A stretch of DNA of 33,681 bases from contig DBQP01000011.1 in NCBI GenBank assembly GCA_002305265.1, positions 1 to 33,681 of the forward strand. The letters are read 5' to 3'. A model generated the notes under the pieces. That model searched no databases and had not been told where the DNA came from. It was given only the letters and a program-made list of their open reading frames with translations. Both the position numbers and the translations under genes were made by a program. This DNA comes from Prevotellaceae bacterium UBA1391. GTDB lineage: Bacteria; Bacteroidota; Bacteroidia; Bacteroidales; Bacteroidaceae. Positions 6,282 through 15,874 of the stretch are shown here, piece by piece. Numbering within the stretch: the stretch's first letter is position 1; every line of letters starts with the position of its first letter.

Positions 6282-7529
6282 TCAGCCGAAGAAGAGGTAG
6301 GCGACGGCGATGGCGGCGAGGATGCCGGCCAAGTCGGCCAGCAGTCCGCAGACGACGGCATGGCGCGTGTGGCGGATGCCGACGGAGCCGAAGTAGACGG
6401 CCAGTATGTAGAAGGTGGTGTCGGTGGAGCCTTGGAAGATGCAGCTGAGGCGTCCGGCAAAGCTGTCGGCGCCGAAGGCTGTCATTGTGTCGACCATCAT
6501 GCCGCGGGCTCCGGAGCCGGAGAGGGGTTTCATGATGGCGGTGGGGAGGGCGTCGACGAAGTCGGTACCGAGGCCCAGTTCGCCCACGCCGCTGCGCACG
6601 GCGCCCACGAGGAGGTCCATGCCGCCGGAAGCGCGGAAGGCGCCGATGGCCACGAGGATGGCGACGAGGTAGGGAATGATGCGCACGGCTGTGCTGAACC
6701 CGTCCTTGGCGCCCTCGATGAAGGCGTCGTAGGCGTTGATGCGGCGCCGCAGGGCCGACAGCAGGAAGGCGGCGATGATGCCGAGCAGGATGATGCTGGC
6801 GGCGGCCGTGCTCACGGTGGCCACCTGCTCCTTGCTCATCTGCTGGAAACCCCAGATGATGCCGGCGACGAGGGCGCAGAGTCCGGCGAGCGTGCCGAGC
6901 AGGACGGGCTGCAGCAGGTTGATGCGCTGGTAGAGGCTGACGGCAATCATGCCGCAGAGGGTGGACGCGAAGGTTGCGAGAAGGATGGGGAGAAAGACGT
7001 CGGTGGGCTGCGCGGCGCCGAGCTGGGCGCGGTAGACCATGATGCTGACGGGGATGATGGTGAGGCCGCTCGTGTTGAGCACGAGGAACATGATCATGGG
7101 GTTGGAGGCGGTGTGAGCGCGCTCGGGGTGTGCCTCCACGTTGAGCTCCTGCAGCTCCTTCATGGCTTTCAGGCCGAGCGGGGTGGCGGCATTGTCGAGC
7201 CCGAGCATGTTGGCGGCGATGTTCATGAACATGCTGCCCATCGCGGGATGTCCTTTGGGGACGTCGGGGAAGAGACGGGTGAGCACGGGGCTGAGCAGGC
7301 GGCTGAGCGCGCTGACGGCGCCGCCGGCCTCGCCCACTTTCATAAGACCCATCCAGAGGGCGAGGACGCCGGTCAGGCCGAGGGAGATCTCGAAGGCTGA
7401 CTTGGAGGAGTCGAAGGTGGAATTGATGACGGCGGTGAAGGCGTCGGCATTGCCCGTGCACACGGCCTGCACAGCGGCGCAGGCGATGGCAAGCAGGAGG
7501 AAGGCTATCCAGATGTAGTTGAGGACCAC
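6282..7529 (-). CDS. Double nucleoside-recognition (Gate) domain membrane protein, SpmA-SpmB fusion type
   Basis: A 415-residue polytopic inner-membrane protein with two Gate-type halves. The N-terminal SpmA-like half contains GLMKVGEAGGAVSALSRLL and FMNIAANMLGLDNAATPLGL. The C-terminal SpmB-like half contains FIEGAKDGFSTAVRIIPYL and a GSTDTTFYILAVYFGSVG segment. Bacillus SpmA and SpmB are separate proteins involved in spore core dehydration; this fused form in non-sporulating Bacteroidetes has no settled substrate, though related Gate domains occur in nucleoside transporters. The start is a GTG at 7529 (VVLNYIWIAF). The longer open frame back to 7769 would overlap the upstream gene and encode an arginine/proline-rich, non-membrane segment. 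A gap of 167 bp separates it from the DUF3943 gene. Confidence 0.85.
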   Translation of the reverse strand: MVLNYIWIAFLLLAIACAAVQAVCTGNADAFTAVINSTFDSSKSAFEISLGLTGVLALWMGLMKVGEAGGAVSALSRLLSPVLTRLFPDVPKGHPAMGSMFMNIAANMLGLDNAATPLGLKAMKELQELNVEAHPERAHTASNPMIMFLVLNTSGLTIIPVSIMVYRAQLGAAQPTDVFLPILLATFASTLCGMIAVSLYQRINLLQPVLLGTLAGLCALVAGIIWGFQQMSKEQVATVSTAAASIILLGIIAAFLLSALRRRINAYDAFIEGAKDGFSTAVRIIPYLVAILVAIGAFRASGGMDLLVGAVRSGVGELGLGTDFVDALPTAIMKPLSGSGARGMMVDTMTAFGADSFAGRLSCIFQGSTDTTFYILAVYFGSVGIRHTRHAVVCGLLADLAGILAAIAVAYLFFG

Positions 7530-7696
7530 GGTGATGGGATTTACGGAGGGTTGGCGGATGGGGGTGAGCGGCGATGGATGCGGACGGCGGGGGCTGGGAA
7601 ATGTGCGGGCGGCGCGAGGCGGAAGTGCGCGCGGAGCGGCGGAAAAGCGCGCGGAGAGCAGCACTGCGGCGCTGAAGCGCCTGCGGTCGGGCGGCG

Positions 7697-9289
7697 TCAG
7701 ATGGAATAGACGAGACCGAGACGGAGCTCGCTGCTCTTGGCGTGGACGTCGGCAAAGTCGTAGTAGCACGAGCGGCGGTAGTAGTACTGGTACTCGCAGT
7801 AGACCTTCATGCTGCTCCAGACGTTCACTTGCAGGAAGTTGCGGACGAGGAAGGTGCTGGCATGTCCGCGGTCGCCCCAGTCGTAGTCGCCGAGATGGCG
7901 CGGGTCGGTGCTGCCTTTGGGCGTGTAGAGGCGGGAGAAATAGAAGTCCTGGCCGATGCTCAGGTGCGCGTTCCAGGCGAAAAGTATCTCATTGCGGATG
8001 GAGAATCCGGAGGCGAAATTGTAGCGGCGCCGGCGGTTGTAGTCGGTGCCGTTGGCGCCGAAGCCTACGCCGTTGAGGCGGAAGTCGTTGGAGAAGGAGA
8101 AGGTGCGTCCCACTTTGCGCACGTAGTTGCCGACGCCGAAGCTGGCGGCCTCGCAGAGCAGGGCGTAGTCGCCGGCATTCTGGCGTGTCTTCTCGCCGTA
8201 GTTGTCGAGGTAGCGGAAGTTCTGGTAGAGGGCGACGTCGGTGGCCCATCCGTGGCGGTTCTCGAACTGTCGGCCATAGATGCGTCCGGAGATGTCGACG
8301 TCGGAGAAGGTGGGATTGCCCGAGGTGGTGTTGAGGAGGGCGTGCAGATGGAAGAAGTCGAAGGGGCGCTGCTGGTGGTTGAGCCAGAAGTGGTCGCCGT
8401 AGTTGAGCTCGAAGGAGACGTACTGCACGTCCTTGCTGCGGCGCAGGTGGCGCAGCTCGCGCATGTGGCGGTTGCCGAAGCTGACGTCGAGCGAGAAGGG
8501 CTGGGGCACCTCACGCTTGCCTCGCTGGGGGCTGACGCGCCAACTCTCGCCGGAGAGGAGGCGGTGGAGTCCGCGCGTGGGGTTGAGCAGCGACCCGACG
8601 AGCTCGCGGACGACGCGTGGGAAGCCTCGCTTGGAGTTGTCGAAGAAGATGTCGGAGGTGCGGAAGGTGGCCTCGCCGATGGCTGTTCCGCCGAAGCCGG
8701 TGGAGAGGAAGTCGTTGTAGGAGGGGAGGTTGGTCTCGCAGAAGTACTCCCACACCATGCTGCCGACGAGGGGATAGAGGGCGGAGGAATAGTAGTTGTG
8801 GCCGTGATAGCGCGCGGCATTGTAGAACATGGAGCCGTGGAAGGGGTGCGAGAACTGGTTGCCGGAATAGGAGTCGGTGTCGAGCACGAAGTCGTGCTTG
8901 AGGTTGCGGCTGACGGTCCGGCCGTTGATGTCGGCCCAATGGCGGTCGGTGACGAAGTGGTCCCAGCCCCATACGCCGAAGTTGATGCCGAGCGACTCGA
9001 GCACGGGAACGATCTCGTTGCGGCGTGCGACGACGAGCGTGTCGGTGTCGCTGAGGCGGATGAGGTGGACACGGGAGTTGGTGACGTAGCTCGTCCAGAG
9101 GGTATCGCTCGTCGGATATTGGAACGTGGGGCGACTCAGGGGCTCTGTAAAGACGTACTCGGCGCGCGGACGGAAGACGTCGGCGGGGGCGGATATGATG
9201 CTGTCGTTGGGCGCGCCCTGCCCGCTGGCCGTAGCGGGCATGCAGGCGGCGAGCAAACAGGAGAGGGCGAAAATGCGTGATGGATTCAT
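7697..9289 (-). CDS. DUF3943 family protein, exported, probably outer-membrane associated
   Basis: The 530-residue protein begins with a type I signal peptide (about 1-23, ending ATASGQ). Motifs typical of DUF3943 follow: a HPFHGSMFYNAAR segment, then SALYPLVGSMVWEYFCE near the middle. The second half is rich in alternating aromatic/polar strands and ends with a C-terminal Ile (LRLGLVYSI), which suggests a beta-barrel. The function is unknown. It follows trkH by 27 bp and so probably shares the K+ uptake transcript. A small inverted repeat (7668-7681) lies after its stop. Confidence 0.8.
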   Translation of the reverse strand: MNPSRIFALSCLLAACMPATASGQGAPNDSIISAPADVFRPRAEYVFTEPLSRPTFQYPTSDTLWTSYVTNSRVHLIRLSDTDTLVVARRNEIVPVLESLGINFGVWGWDHFVTDRHWADINGRTVSRNLKHDFVLDTDSYSGNQFSHPFHGSMFYNAARYHGHNYYSSALYPLVGSMVWEYFCETNLPSYNDFLSTGFGGTAIGEATFRTSDIFFDNSKRGFPRVVRELVGSLLNPTRGLHRLLSGESWRVSPQRGKREVPQPFSLDVSFGNRHMRELRHLRRSKDVQYVSFELNYGDHFWLNHQQRPFDFFHLHALLNTTSGNPTFSDVDISGRIYGRQFENRHGWATDVALYQNFRYLDNYGEKTRQNAGDYALLCEAASFGVGNYVRKVGRTFSFSNDFRLNGVGFGANGTDYNRRRRYNFASGFSIRNEILFAWNAHLSIGQDFYFSRLYTPKGSTDPRHLGDYDWGDRGHASTFLVRNFLQVNVWSSMKVYCEYQYYYRRSCYYDFADVHAKSSELRLGLVYSI

Positions 9290-9316
9290 AGGATTGAGGG
9301 GCGTGTGCCGGTGTCG

Positions 9317-10837
9317 TCAGGATTTCTTCCAGAAACCTCGTGTGAAGATGAGGATGATGGGGAAGATCTCGAGACGCCCGATGAGCATGAGGATGGAGCA
9401 TGTGTACTTGGCGACGGGCGACAAGATGCTCCAGGAGTGCAGCGGTCCGTAGTAGCCCATGCCGGGGCCGACGTTGGAGATGCTGCTGAGGGCGATTCCG
9501 AATGCCTCGTACCAGTCGAAGGTGGTGCGGGGCGAGTCGGCGCTCACGCCGACGAGGGCCAGGATGAAGGCGCCGATGAAGAGCGAGCCGACGAAGAGCG
9601 ACGTGAAGGCGAAGAACGTGCGGATGGTCTGTTCGGGCAGCACGCGGCCATTCAGACGGATGGGGATGACGGCGCGGGGATGGAGGATGCGCTTGAACTC
9701 GCTGCAGACGATGCGCCAGATGATGCTCCAGCGGATGCACTTGAGACCGGAGCTGGAGGAACCTGAGCAGGCGCCGGCAAACATGACGAAGAGAATGCCG
9801 GGCATGAGCTGGACGGGCCAGCTCGTGTAGTCGCAGGAGGCAAGGCCGGTGGTGCTCTGCAGCGAGACGACGGTGAAGACGCTCTCGCGGAAACTGAGTT
9901 CGGCACTGCGGAGGAAGCCGGCGAGGCCCTCGGTGGGCCAGTGGGTGAGGTCGACGCGCGCGGCGGTGAGCGTGAAGGTGCAGATGAGCGTCACGCCCGC
10001 GGCGATGATGACGTAGCAGCGCAGTTCGGCGTCGCGCCAGAGCAGGCGGAGCTTGCCCTTGAGGACGGAATAGAAGATGAGCGTATAGTTGATGCCCGAG
10101 ACGAACATGAAGAAGGTGAGGACATACTCGATGGCGGCCGAATTGTAGACGTCGTGCAAGAGGGCGCTGTGGGTGGCGTAGCCGCCCGTCGCCGTGACGG
10201 CGAAGGAGAAGTTGACGGCGTCGAACAGCCCCATGCCGCAAATGAGCAGCGAGACGGTGCAGAGGACCGTGATGAGAATGTAGACGGTGCCGATCCAGCG
10301 GGCCGTGACCGAGATGCGTGGATGCACCTTGTCGTGGAACGGGCCGGTGCTCTCGGCGGCAAAGAGCTTCACCTCGCCCACGCCGAAGGCCGGAAGGATG
10401 GCGATGGTGAAGAAGATGATTCCGACGCCGCCGACCCACTGCGAGAGGCTGCGCCAAAAGAGGATGGAGCGCGGCTGGATGTCGCAGTTGTCGATGACGG
10501 TGGCTCCGGTGGAGGTGAAGCCCGACATCGTCTCGAAGAAGGCGCTGGGCACGTCGGGCAGCACGCCGCTGATGATGAAGGGGAGCATCCCGATGAGCGA
10601 ATAGACGATCCACGTGAGCGACACTATCATGTAGCCATCCTTGCGGCCCATGCTGACGGTGGCGTTGCGGCCGAGGAAGGCGAGCCCGCTGCCGAGGAAG
10701 GCGGAGATGAGCACGGGCCAGACGAACTGGCTGACGCTCTCGCACGCCACCAGCCCGACGAGCATGCACAGCAGCATCAGGCCTGCCTCGATGAAAAGCA
10801 GGATGCCGATGACCTTGCAGATGAGCTTTCCGTTCAT
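9317..10837 (-). CDS. trkH: Trk-type potassium uptake protein TrkH
   Basis: This inner-membrane K+ channel/transporter subunit has 506 residues. The four pore loops with filter glycines are visible: TSTGATV (about 108-114), TATGGYAT (215-222), LQSTTGLA in the middle, and ISNVGPGMGYYG near the C-terminus. Also present is AGACSGSSSSGLKCIRW, a loop typical of TrkH/KtrB. It works with the cytosolic gating ring formed by TrkA, encoded directly upstream. The 171-bp gap between trkA and trkH contains a short direct repeat with 44-bp spacing. Complete and normal in length. Confidence 0.95.
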   Translation of the reverse strand: MNGKLICKVIGILLFIEAGLMLLCMLVGLVACESVSQFVWPVLISAFLGSGLAFLGRNATVSMGRKDGYMIVSLTWIVYSLIGMLPFIISGVLPDVPSAFFETMSGFTSTGATVIDNCDIQPRSILFWRSLSQWVGGVGIIFFTIAILPAFGVGEVKLFAAESTGPFHDKVHPRISVTARWIGTVYILITVLCTVSLLICGMGLFDAVNFSFAVTATGGYATHSALLHDVYNSAAIEYVLTFFMFVSGINYTLIFYSVLKGKLRLLWRDAELRCYVIIAAGVTLICTFTLTAARVDLTHWPTEGLAGFLRSAELSFRESVFTVVSLQSTTGLASCDYTSWPVQLMPGILFVMFAGACSGSSSSGLKCIRWSIIWRIVCSEFKRILHPRAVIPIRLNGRVLPEQTIRTFFAFTSLFVGSLFIGAFILALVGVSADSPRTTFDWYEAFGIALSSISNVGPGMGYYGPLHSWSILSPVAKYTCSILMLIGRLEIFPIILIFTRGFWKKS

Positions 10838-10902
10838 GTCAGTGGGAAAAAGGGGTGAGACATCGGAGCGCCGCCTGTGGATGTCCGCTGCGCAGCGGCA
10901 GA

Positions 10903-10968
10903 TTTTCGGAACTCCGATTATTTATTTTCGCTTCAGCGACGTCCCGTTTTCGGAACTCCGATTTTTCT
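10903..10968. repeat. Short repeat between trkA and trkH, 44-bp spacing (2 x 22)
   Basis: The 17-mer TTTTCGGAACTCCGATT occurs at 10903-10919 and again at 10947-10963, exactly 44 bp apart. Halfway, at 10925, TTTTCG recurs in phase but the rest of that unit has diverged. The pattern reads as three units of 22 bp. Confidence 0.7.
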
Positions 10969-11008
10969 TGCGGCGCAACGCCGCGGCCGGCGTGGCTGCG
11001 AAGGCGCG

Positions 11009-12379
11009 CTACTTGAAGAAGCGGTCGAGGCGCTTGAGCGTGCCGCCAATGCAGAAGACGACGACGGTGTCGCCCTCGCGCAGCAGCGTGGAGCCCTCGA
11101 CGAGCTGTCCGTGACCGTCACGCACGAGGCCGCCGATGTTCACGCCCCGCGGCAATCCGAGCTTCATGACGGGCGCCTTGGTGACCCGCGTGTCGGCCTT
11201 GACGACAAATTCGGCCACGTCGGCGTCGGCCACACTGAGCATCTTGACGTTGTCGACGTCGCTCTTGAGGAGCATTCGGTAGATGTGGGAGGCGGCGATC
11301 TTCTTCTTGTTGATGACGGTGCCGACGTCGAGGTCCTCGGCCATGTCGAGGTAGTCGAGGTTCTCGACCTGCGCGATGGTCTTGCGCACGCCCTTGCGGC
11401 GGGCCGAGACGCAGGCGAGGATGTTCTCCTCGTCGTTGGGCGTGAGGGCGATGAAGGCCTCGAGATTGCCGAATCCCTCGTCGTTGAGCAGCTCCATGTC
11501 GTGCCCCTCGCCATTGACGACGAGCGTGCGCGGCTTGAGGAGCGACGCCAGCTGATGGCACCGCTCGTAGCTGGGCTCCACGATCTTGAGGTCGAGCGAG
11601 TCGGGCAATTCCCAGTCGGCGCGGACGGAGAGCTTGCCGCCGCCGATGATCATGGCGCGGCGGACGACGGGATAGCTGTCCTTGCCGGCCAGGTGGCGGA
11701 TGGTGGAGAGGTGCTCACGAGTGGTCATGAAGAAGACGAGGTCGCGCGGCAGGATGCGCTCGTCGCCATGAGGGGGCACCGTGTCGCGTCCGCGCTTGAT
11801 GGCCACGACATGAAAACTGTGGCCGTGCTGCTGACCGATTTCTTTCAGCGTGAAGCCGACGAGCACGTTGTCTGCGTTGCGGATCTCGGTGTCGGCGATG
11901 GGATTGTTGTCGTGCATCTTGACGCTGACGAGCAGGAGGTCTTCGCGCGGACCGAAGCGCCACATCTGCCGCACCCAACTGCTGGAGGCGGAGTCGGCAA
12001 TCTCGCGTGCGGCGAGCAGCTCGGGATAGATGAGCGTCTCGATGCCCATGGCGCGGAAGAGCGGTTTGTTCTCCTCCAGCATGTATTCGTAGCTGTCCAC
12101 GCGCTTGGCACCGAGCTGCTTGGCCAGGGCGGCGCAGGTGATGTTGGCGCTTTCGGAAGGCATCACGGCGATGAAGAGGTCGGCATGCTCCGTCCGCGCG
12201 TTCTTCTGTCCCTTGATGGAGAGCGGAGAGGCGGGCAGCGTCATGATGTCGAGCTCGGTGCTGAGCGTGCTCAACTTGTTCTCATCGGCATCCATCAGGA
12301 CGACGTTGTGATGGTCCTTGGAGAGCAGGCGCGCCAAGTGGGTGCCGACGGCTCCTGCTCCTGCGATTACGATTTCCAT
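11009..12379 (-). CDS. trkA: Trk system potassium transport regulatory subunit TrkA
   Basis: The 456-residue cytoplasmic protein has two RCK (KTN/TrkA-N plus TrkA-C) units. The first Rossmann nucleotide-binding loop is IVIAGAGAVGTH at the N-terminus, with the acidic MDADENK that binds the adenosine ribose. The second begins around AMIIGGGKLS (about residue 230). TrkA binds NAD(H)/ATP ligands and gates TrkH. It lies upstream of trkH on the same strand and downstream of dxs by 132 bp. No TAnnTTTG box was found directly before it, so it probably depends on upstream promoters. Confidence 0.95.
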   Translation of the reverse strand: MEIVIAGAGAVGTHLARLLSKDHHNVVLMDADENKLSTLSTELDIMTLPASPLSIKGQKNARTEHADLFIAVMPSESANITCAALAKQLGAKRVDSYEYMLEENKPLFRAMGIETLIYPELLAAREIADSASSSWVRQMWRFGPREDLLLVSVKMHDNNPIADTEIRNADNVLVGFTLKEIGQQHGHSFHVVAIKRGRDTVPPHGDERILPRDLVFFMTTREHLSTIRHLAGKDSYPVVRRAMIIGGGKLSVRADWELPDSLDLKIVEPSYERCHQLASLLKPRTLVVNGEGHDMELLNDEGFGNLEAFIALTPNDEENILACVSARRKGVRKTIAQVENLDYLDMAEDLDVGTVINKKKIAASHIYRMLLKSDVDNVKMLSVADADVAEFVVKADTRVTKAPVMKLGLPRGVNIGGLVRDGHGQLVEGSTLLREGDTVVVFCIGGTLKRLDRFFK

Positions 12380-12511
12380 AAGCTGATGCGTGTTTGAAAC
12401 TGAAAAGCGTGTGTGGGAAGACGGTCTGCCGCCAGCGGCGGCGGGCGCAGGCTGCGTCGCAACGGAGCCTGCAGACGGTGGTCCGGGCGCGACAGCCGGC
12501 GCCGGGCGGTG

Positions 12512-14428
12512 TCAGCCTGCGGAAGGGCCCGTCAGCTGCAGCACCAGGCTGCGGATGGAGGCGGCGTCGATGTGGCAGGCCTTCTGCTGCTGCTCGACAG
12601 TGGCATGCGGAATGAAGGCGTCGGGCAGGCCGAGGCGATGCACCCGTACGTCATAGCCGTGGTCGGCCATGAACTCAAGCACGCAGCTGCCGAGGCCGCC
12701 GCTGACGACGCCATCTTCGAGCGTGATGACCTGGGTGAAGCGGCGGGCCACCTCGTGGAGCATCTTCTCGTCGACGGGCTTGAGGAAACGCATGTCGTAG
12801 TGCGCCACGCTCACGCCGCTGCCCTCGCCCTCCAGCGCATGGATGGCCATGGCGGCCTGGGTGCCGATGGGCCCGATGGAGAGGATGGCGATGTCGCTGC
12901 CTTCGTGCAGCAGGCGGCCGGTGCCCACCTCGACGGACGTGAGCGGGCAGCGCCAGTCGACGACGGAACCATTGCCGCGCGGATAGCGGATGACGAACGG
13001 GCCGCGGTCGGGCAGCTGGGCCGTGTACATGAGGCGGCGCAGCTCCGTCTCGTCGTAGGGCGAGGCGATCGTGAGATTGGGAATCGGGCGCAGATAGGCG
13101 AAGTCGAAAGCGCCGTGATGGGTCGGCCCGTCCTCGCCGACAAGGCCGGCGCGGTCGAGACAGAGCACGAGATTGAGGCGCAGGATGGCTACGTCGTGAA
13201 TAATGTTGTCGTAGGCACGCTGCGCGAAAGAAGAATAGATGTTGCAGAAGGGAAGCAGTCCGTCCTTCGCCATACCACCGGAGAAGGTGACGGCATGTCC
13301 CTCGGCGATGCCGACGTCGAAGCAGCGGTCGGGCATGGCCTTCATCATGATGTTCATCGAGCAACCCGTGGGCATGGCGGGCGTGACACCGACAATCTGC
13401 GGATTCTGGCGCGCCAGCTCCACCAGCGTCTCGCCGAAGACGTCCTGAAAGCGGGGCGGCACCGGGCAGTCGGGGGCGCTGCAGAGGCGCTGGCCCGTAT
13501 CCTCGTCGAACTTGCCGGGCGAATGCCAGACAATGGCGTCCTCCTCGGCCGGCGCATAACCCTTACCCTTGATGGTGTGGATGTGCAGCAACTTGGGCCC
13601 TTTCATGCTCTTGATGGCCTGCAGCACGCGCACAAGCTCGACCACATCGTGGCCGTCAGCCGGCCCGAAGTAGCGGATGTCCATGCCTTCGAAGATGTTC
13701 TGCTGGCGGGCCAAGAGCGACTTCATGCTGTTGTTGAACCGCAGGATGCCCTTCTTGCGCTTGTCGGAGAGCCACCCGATGCGGCTCAGCTTGTTGGCAA
13801 TCTTGAACCGCAGCGAGTTGTAGGTCGGATTGGTCGTGATGCGCAGCAGATACTGACGCATGCCCCCCACGCTGTTGTCGATGGACATGTCGTTGTCGTT
13901 GAGGATGATGAGCATGTCGTTCGGCGTCTCGGAGGCGTTGTTCAGCCCCTCGAACGCCAGTCCGCCGCTCATGGCGCCATCGCCGATGACGGCCACGACC
14001 TTGCGGTCCTCCCCATGCAGATGCGCAGCCACGGCCATGCCGAGCGCCGCCGAGATGGAGTTGGACGCGTGGCCGCAACTGAACGTGTCGTACTCGCTCT
14101 CCTCGGGAGAGGGGAACGGACGGATGCCGCCTTGCTTGCGGTTGGTGTAGAACTGGTCGCGTCGGCCGGTGAGAATCTTGTGGCCGTAGGCCTGATGGCC
14201 CACGTCCCACACGATGCGGTCGAACGGCGTGTCGTAGCAGTAATGCAAGGCTACGGTCAGCTCGACCACACCCAGGCTCGAGGCCAGATGGCCGGGATTG
14301 ACAGACAGTTCCTTGATGATATCGCGGCGAAGTTCGTCGCACACCGCCGGCAACTGATCTACGCTGAGCTTGCGCAGGTCGGCCGGACACTGGATGTGCG
14401 GAAGAAATCGAAACTCTTTCTGTTCCAT
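12512..14428 (-). CDS. dxs: 1-deoxy-D-xylulose-5-phosphate synthase
   Basis: The enzyme condenses pyruvate and glyceraldehyde-3-phosphate with thiamine diphosphate, the first step of the MEP isoprenoid pathway, and is cytosolic. The 638 residues are standard. Visible motifs are VNPGHLASSLGVVELT (His contact to substrate), WDVGHQAYGHKILTGR, the thiamine-binding motif from GDGAMSGG (149-156) to NDND (177-180), CGHASNSIS, and the transketolase pyrimidine domain (VGVTPAMPTGC). It sits between waaA and trkA with gaps of 152 and 132 bp on the same strand. Confidence 0.96.
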   Translation of the reverse strand: MEQKEFRFLPHIQCPADLRKLSVDQLPAVCDELRRDIIKELSVNPGHLASSLGVVELTVALHYCYDTPFDRIVWDVGHQAYGHKILTGRRDQFYTNRKQGGIRPFPSPEESEYDTFSCGHASNSISAALGMAVAAHLHGEDRKVVAVIGDGAMSGGLAFEGLNNASETPNDMLIILNDNDMSIDNSVGGMRQYLLRITTNPTYNSLRFKIANKLSRIGWLSDKRKKGILRFNNSMKSLLARQQNIFEGMDIRYFGPADGHDVVELVRVLQAIKSMKGPKLLHIHTIKGKGYAPAEEDAIVWHSPGKFDEDTGQRLCSAPDCPVPPRFQDVFGETLVELARQNPQIVGVTPAMPTGCSMNIMMKAMPDRCFDVGIAEGHAVTFSGGMAKDGLLPFCNIYSSFAQRAYDNIIHDVAILRLNLVLCLDRAGLVGEDGPTHHGAFDFAYLRPIPNLTIASPYDETELRRLMYTAQLPDRGPFVIRYPRGNGSVVDWRCPLTSVEVGTGRLLHEGSDIAILSIGPIGTQAAMAIHALEGEGSGVSVAHYDMRFLKPVDEKMLHEVARRFTQVITLEDGVVSGGLGSCVLEFMADHGYDVRVHRLGLPDAFIPHATVEQQQKACHIDAASIRSLVLQLTGPSAG

Positions 14429-14580
14429 GCAATCGTGTATGTAGTGGTACGATCAGAAAGGATCGGCGTCGTGCGCCCCCATTTCCGAGAAAGGCTTGCC
14501 AGAAAGCAGCGGTGCCACGCCTCCTGCTTGCTGAAGCTGCACCGTTCGCAAGACAGCGGGCGCACGCCCGTGTCCGGGCG

Positions 14581-15858
14581 TCACTCCTCCTGCTTTCTGA
14601 AGATGGCCCGATAGCAGATGTCGGCCGCACCTGCATTCCGGCAGATGTACTCGCCGGCTGCCTCGCCGGCATTCATCAGCGCATCGCGGTCCGACAACAG
14701 GCGGTCCATGGTCTGCGCAAAACTTTCAGCGTCTGTATACTCGAACGAGCCGCCGCACTCGATGAGCGCGCGCGCCTCGCGGAACTTCGTGTTGTTGGGG
14801 CCGAAGAGCACGGGGATGCCGTAGACGGCAGCCTCGGGCACATTGTGGATGCCGGCGCCGAATCCGCCGCCCACCAGCGCAATCGCGCCGTAGCGGTAGA
14901 TGCTGGACAGCTTGCCAAAACAGTCGACGATCAGCACTTCCGTGTCGGCGTCGATGGTGGCCCGTCCCGCCTCCACGTCCATGTATCTCACCGTGCGGCG
15001 GCCTGCCAGCTGTGCCTCGAGGGCTTCGAGACGCGATGCGCTGACCACGTGCGGGGCAATGATCAGCTTCCAGTCCCTGTGCTGCTCGAAGTAGGGAAGG
15101 TAGATGGCCTCATCCGGCTCCCAGCTCGAGCCCACGACAAACACCTTGCTGTGCGCGTCGGGCGTACCGATCGGCGCCGCCGTGCGCGCAAAGGCTTCGG
15201 CTATGGGCAGCGGCTTCGACGCATTGCGGATGTCGAGCACGCGGTCGAAACGCGTGTCACCGCTCACGGTCACGCGGTCGATGCCGATGCCGCGCAACAG
15301 TCTGGCCGACGACTCGTTCTGCACGAAGAAGTAGTCGAACTGATGGAGCACGCGGTTGGGCGCGAACGGCAGGAAGAAATACTGTCCCGGACGGAAGATG
15401 CTGCTCACGCTGTACGTCTTCACGCCGCGCCGGCGCAGGCGGACGAGGTAGTTGCGCCAGAACTCGTACTTGATGAAGACGGCAATCTCGGGATGGGCCA
15501 GGCGAATGAACTTGCGGGCGTTGTGGCGCGTGTCGAAGGGCAGGTAGACCACCACGTCGGCGCCTTCGTAGTCCTTGCGCACCTCATAGCCGCTGGGCGA
15601 GAAGAACGACAGCAGCACCTTGTATTCAGGATGCTCGCGGCGCAGACGCTCCATGATGGGGCGTCCTTGCTCAAACTCGCCCAACGAGGCGGCGTGAAAC
15701 CACACCACGCGGTCGGTCGGCTTGATTTGCTCGCGCAGGATGGCGTGCGTCCGCAACTGGCCACGCACCATCGTACGCAGCTTCTTGCTGAACAGCGAGC
15801 CGATTTTCGCGCCTAATGAATAGAGGAAGATACCTACATTATATAATAATGTGAACAT
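14581..15858 (-). CDS. waaA: 3-deoxy-D-manno-octulosonic acid (Kdo) transferase
   Basis: WaaA/KdtA transfers Kdo from CMP-Kdo to lipid A precursor at the cytoplasmic face of the inner membrane. The 425 residues include an N-terminal membrane anchor (MFTLLYNVGIFLYSLGAKIG), the acceptor motif VVWFHAASLGEFEQGRP with its catalytic Glu, the LLSFFSPSGYEVR and KYEFWRNYL segments, and the C-terminal GT-B donor site (GGGFGAGIHNVPEAAVYGIP). It follows gltX by 16 bp, so the two are almost certainly co-transcribed. Confidence 0.95.
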   Translation of the reverse strand: MFTLLYNVGIFLYSLGAKIGSLFSKKLRTMVRGQLRTHAILREQIKPTDRVVWFHAASLGEFEQGRPIMERLRREHPEYKVLLSFFSPSGYEVRKDYEGADVVVYLPFDTRHNARKFIRLAHPEIAVFIKYEFWRNYLVRLRRRGVKTYSVSSIFRPGQYFFLPFAPNRVLHQFDYFFVQNESSARLLRGIGIDRVTVSGDTRFDRVLDIRNASKPLPIAEAFARTAAPIGTPDAHSKVFVVGSSWEPDEAIYLPYFEQHRDWKLIIAPHVVSASRLEALEAQLAGRRTVRYMDVEAGRATIDADTEVLIVDCFGKLSSIYRYGAIALVGGGFGAGIHNVPEAAVYGIPVLFGPNNTKFREARALIECGGSFEYTDAESFAQTMDRLLSDRDALMNAGEAAGEYICRNAGAADICYRAIFRKQEE

Positions 15859-15874
15859 GCGGGAAGTCGGATTT

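Noticed and set aside
5847..7400. 517-codon plus-strand frame across the gpmI start and the Gate protein gene
   Set aside because: Low-complexity Gly/Glu/His/Ala translation, antisense to two clear genes.
7668..7681. Terminator after the DUF3943 gene
   Set aside because: Only a 6-bp stem with a 2-base loop and no T run; too weak to call as a separate feature.
7530..7769. N-terminal extension of the Gate protein to an ATG at 7769
   Set aside because: It overlaps the DUF3943 gene and encodes an Arg/Pro-rich stretch; homologues begin at the VVLNYIW segment.
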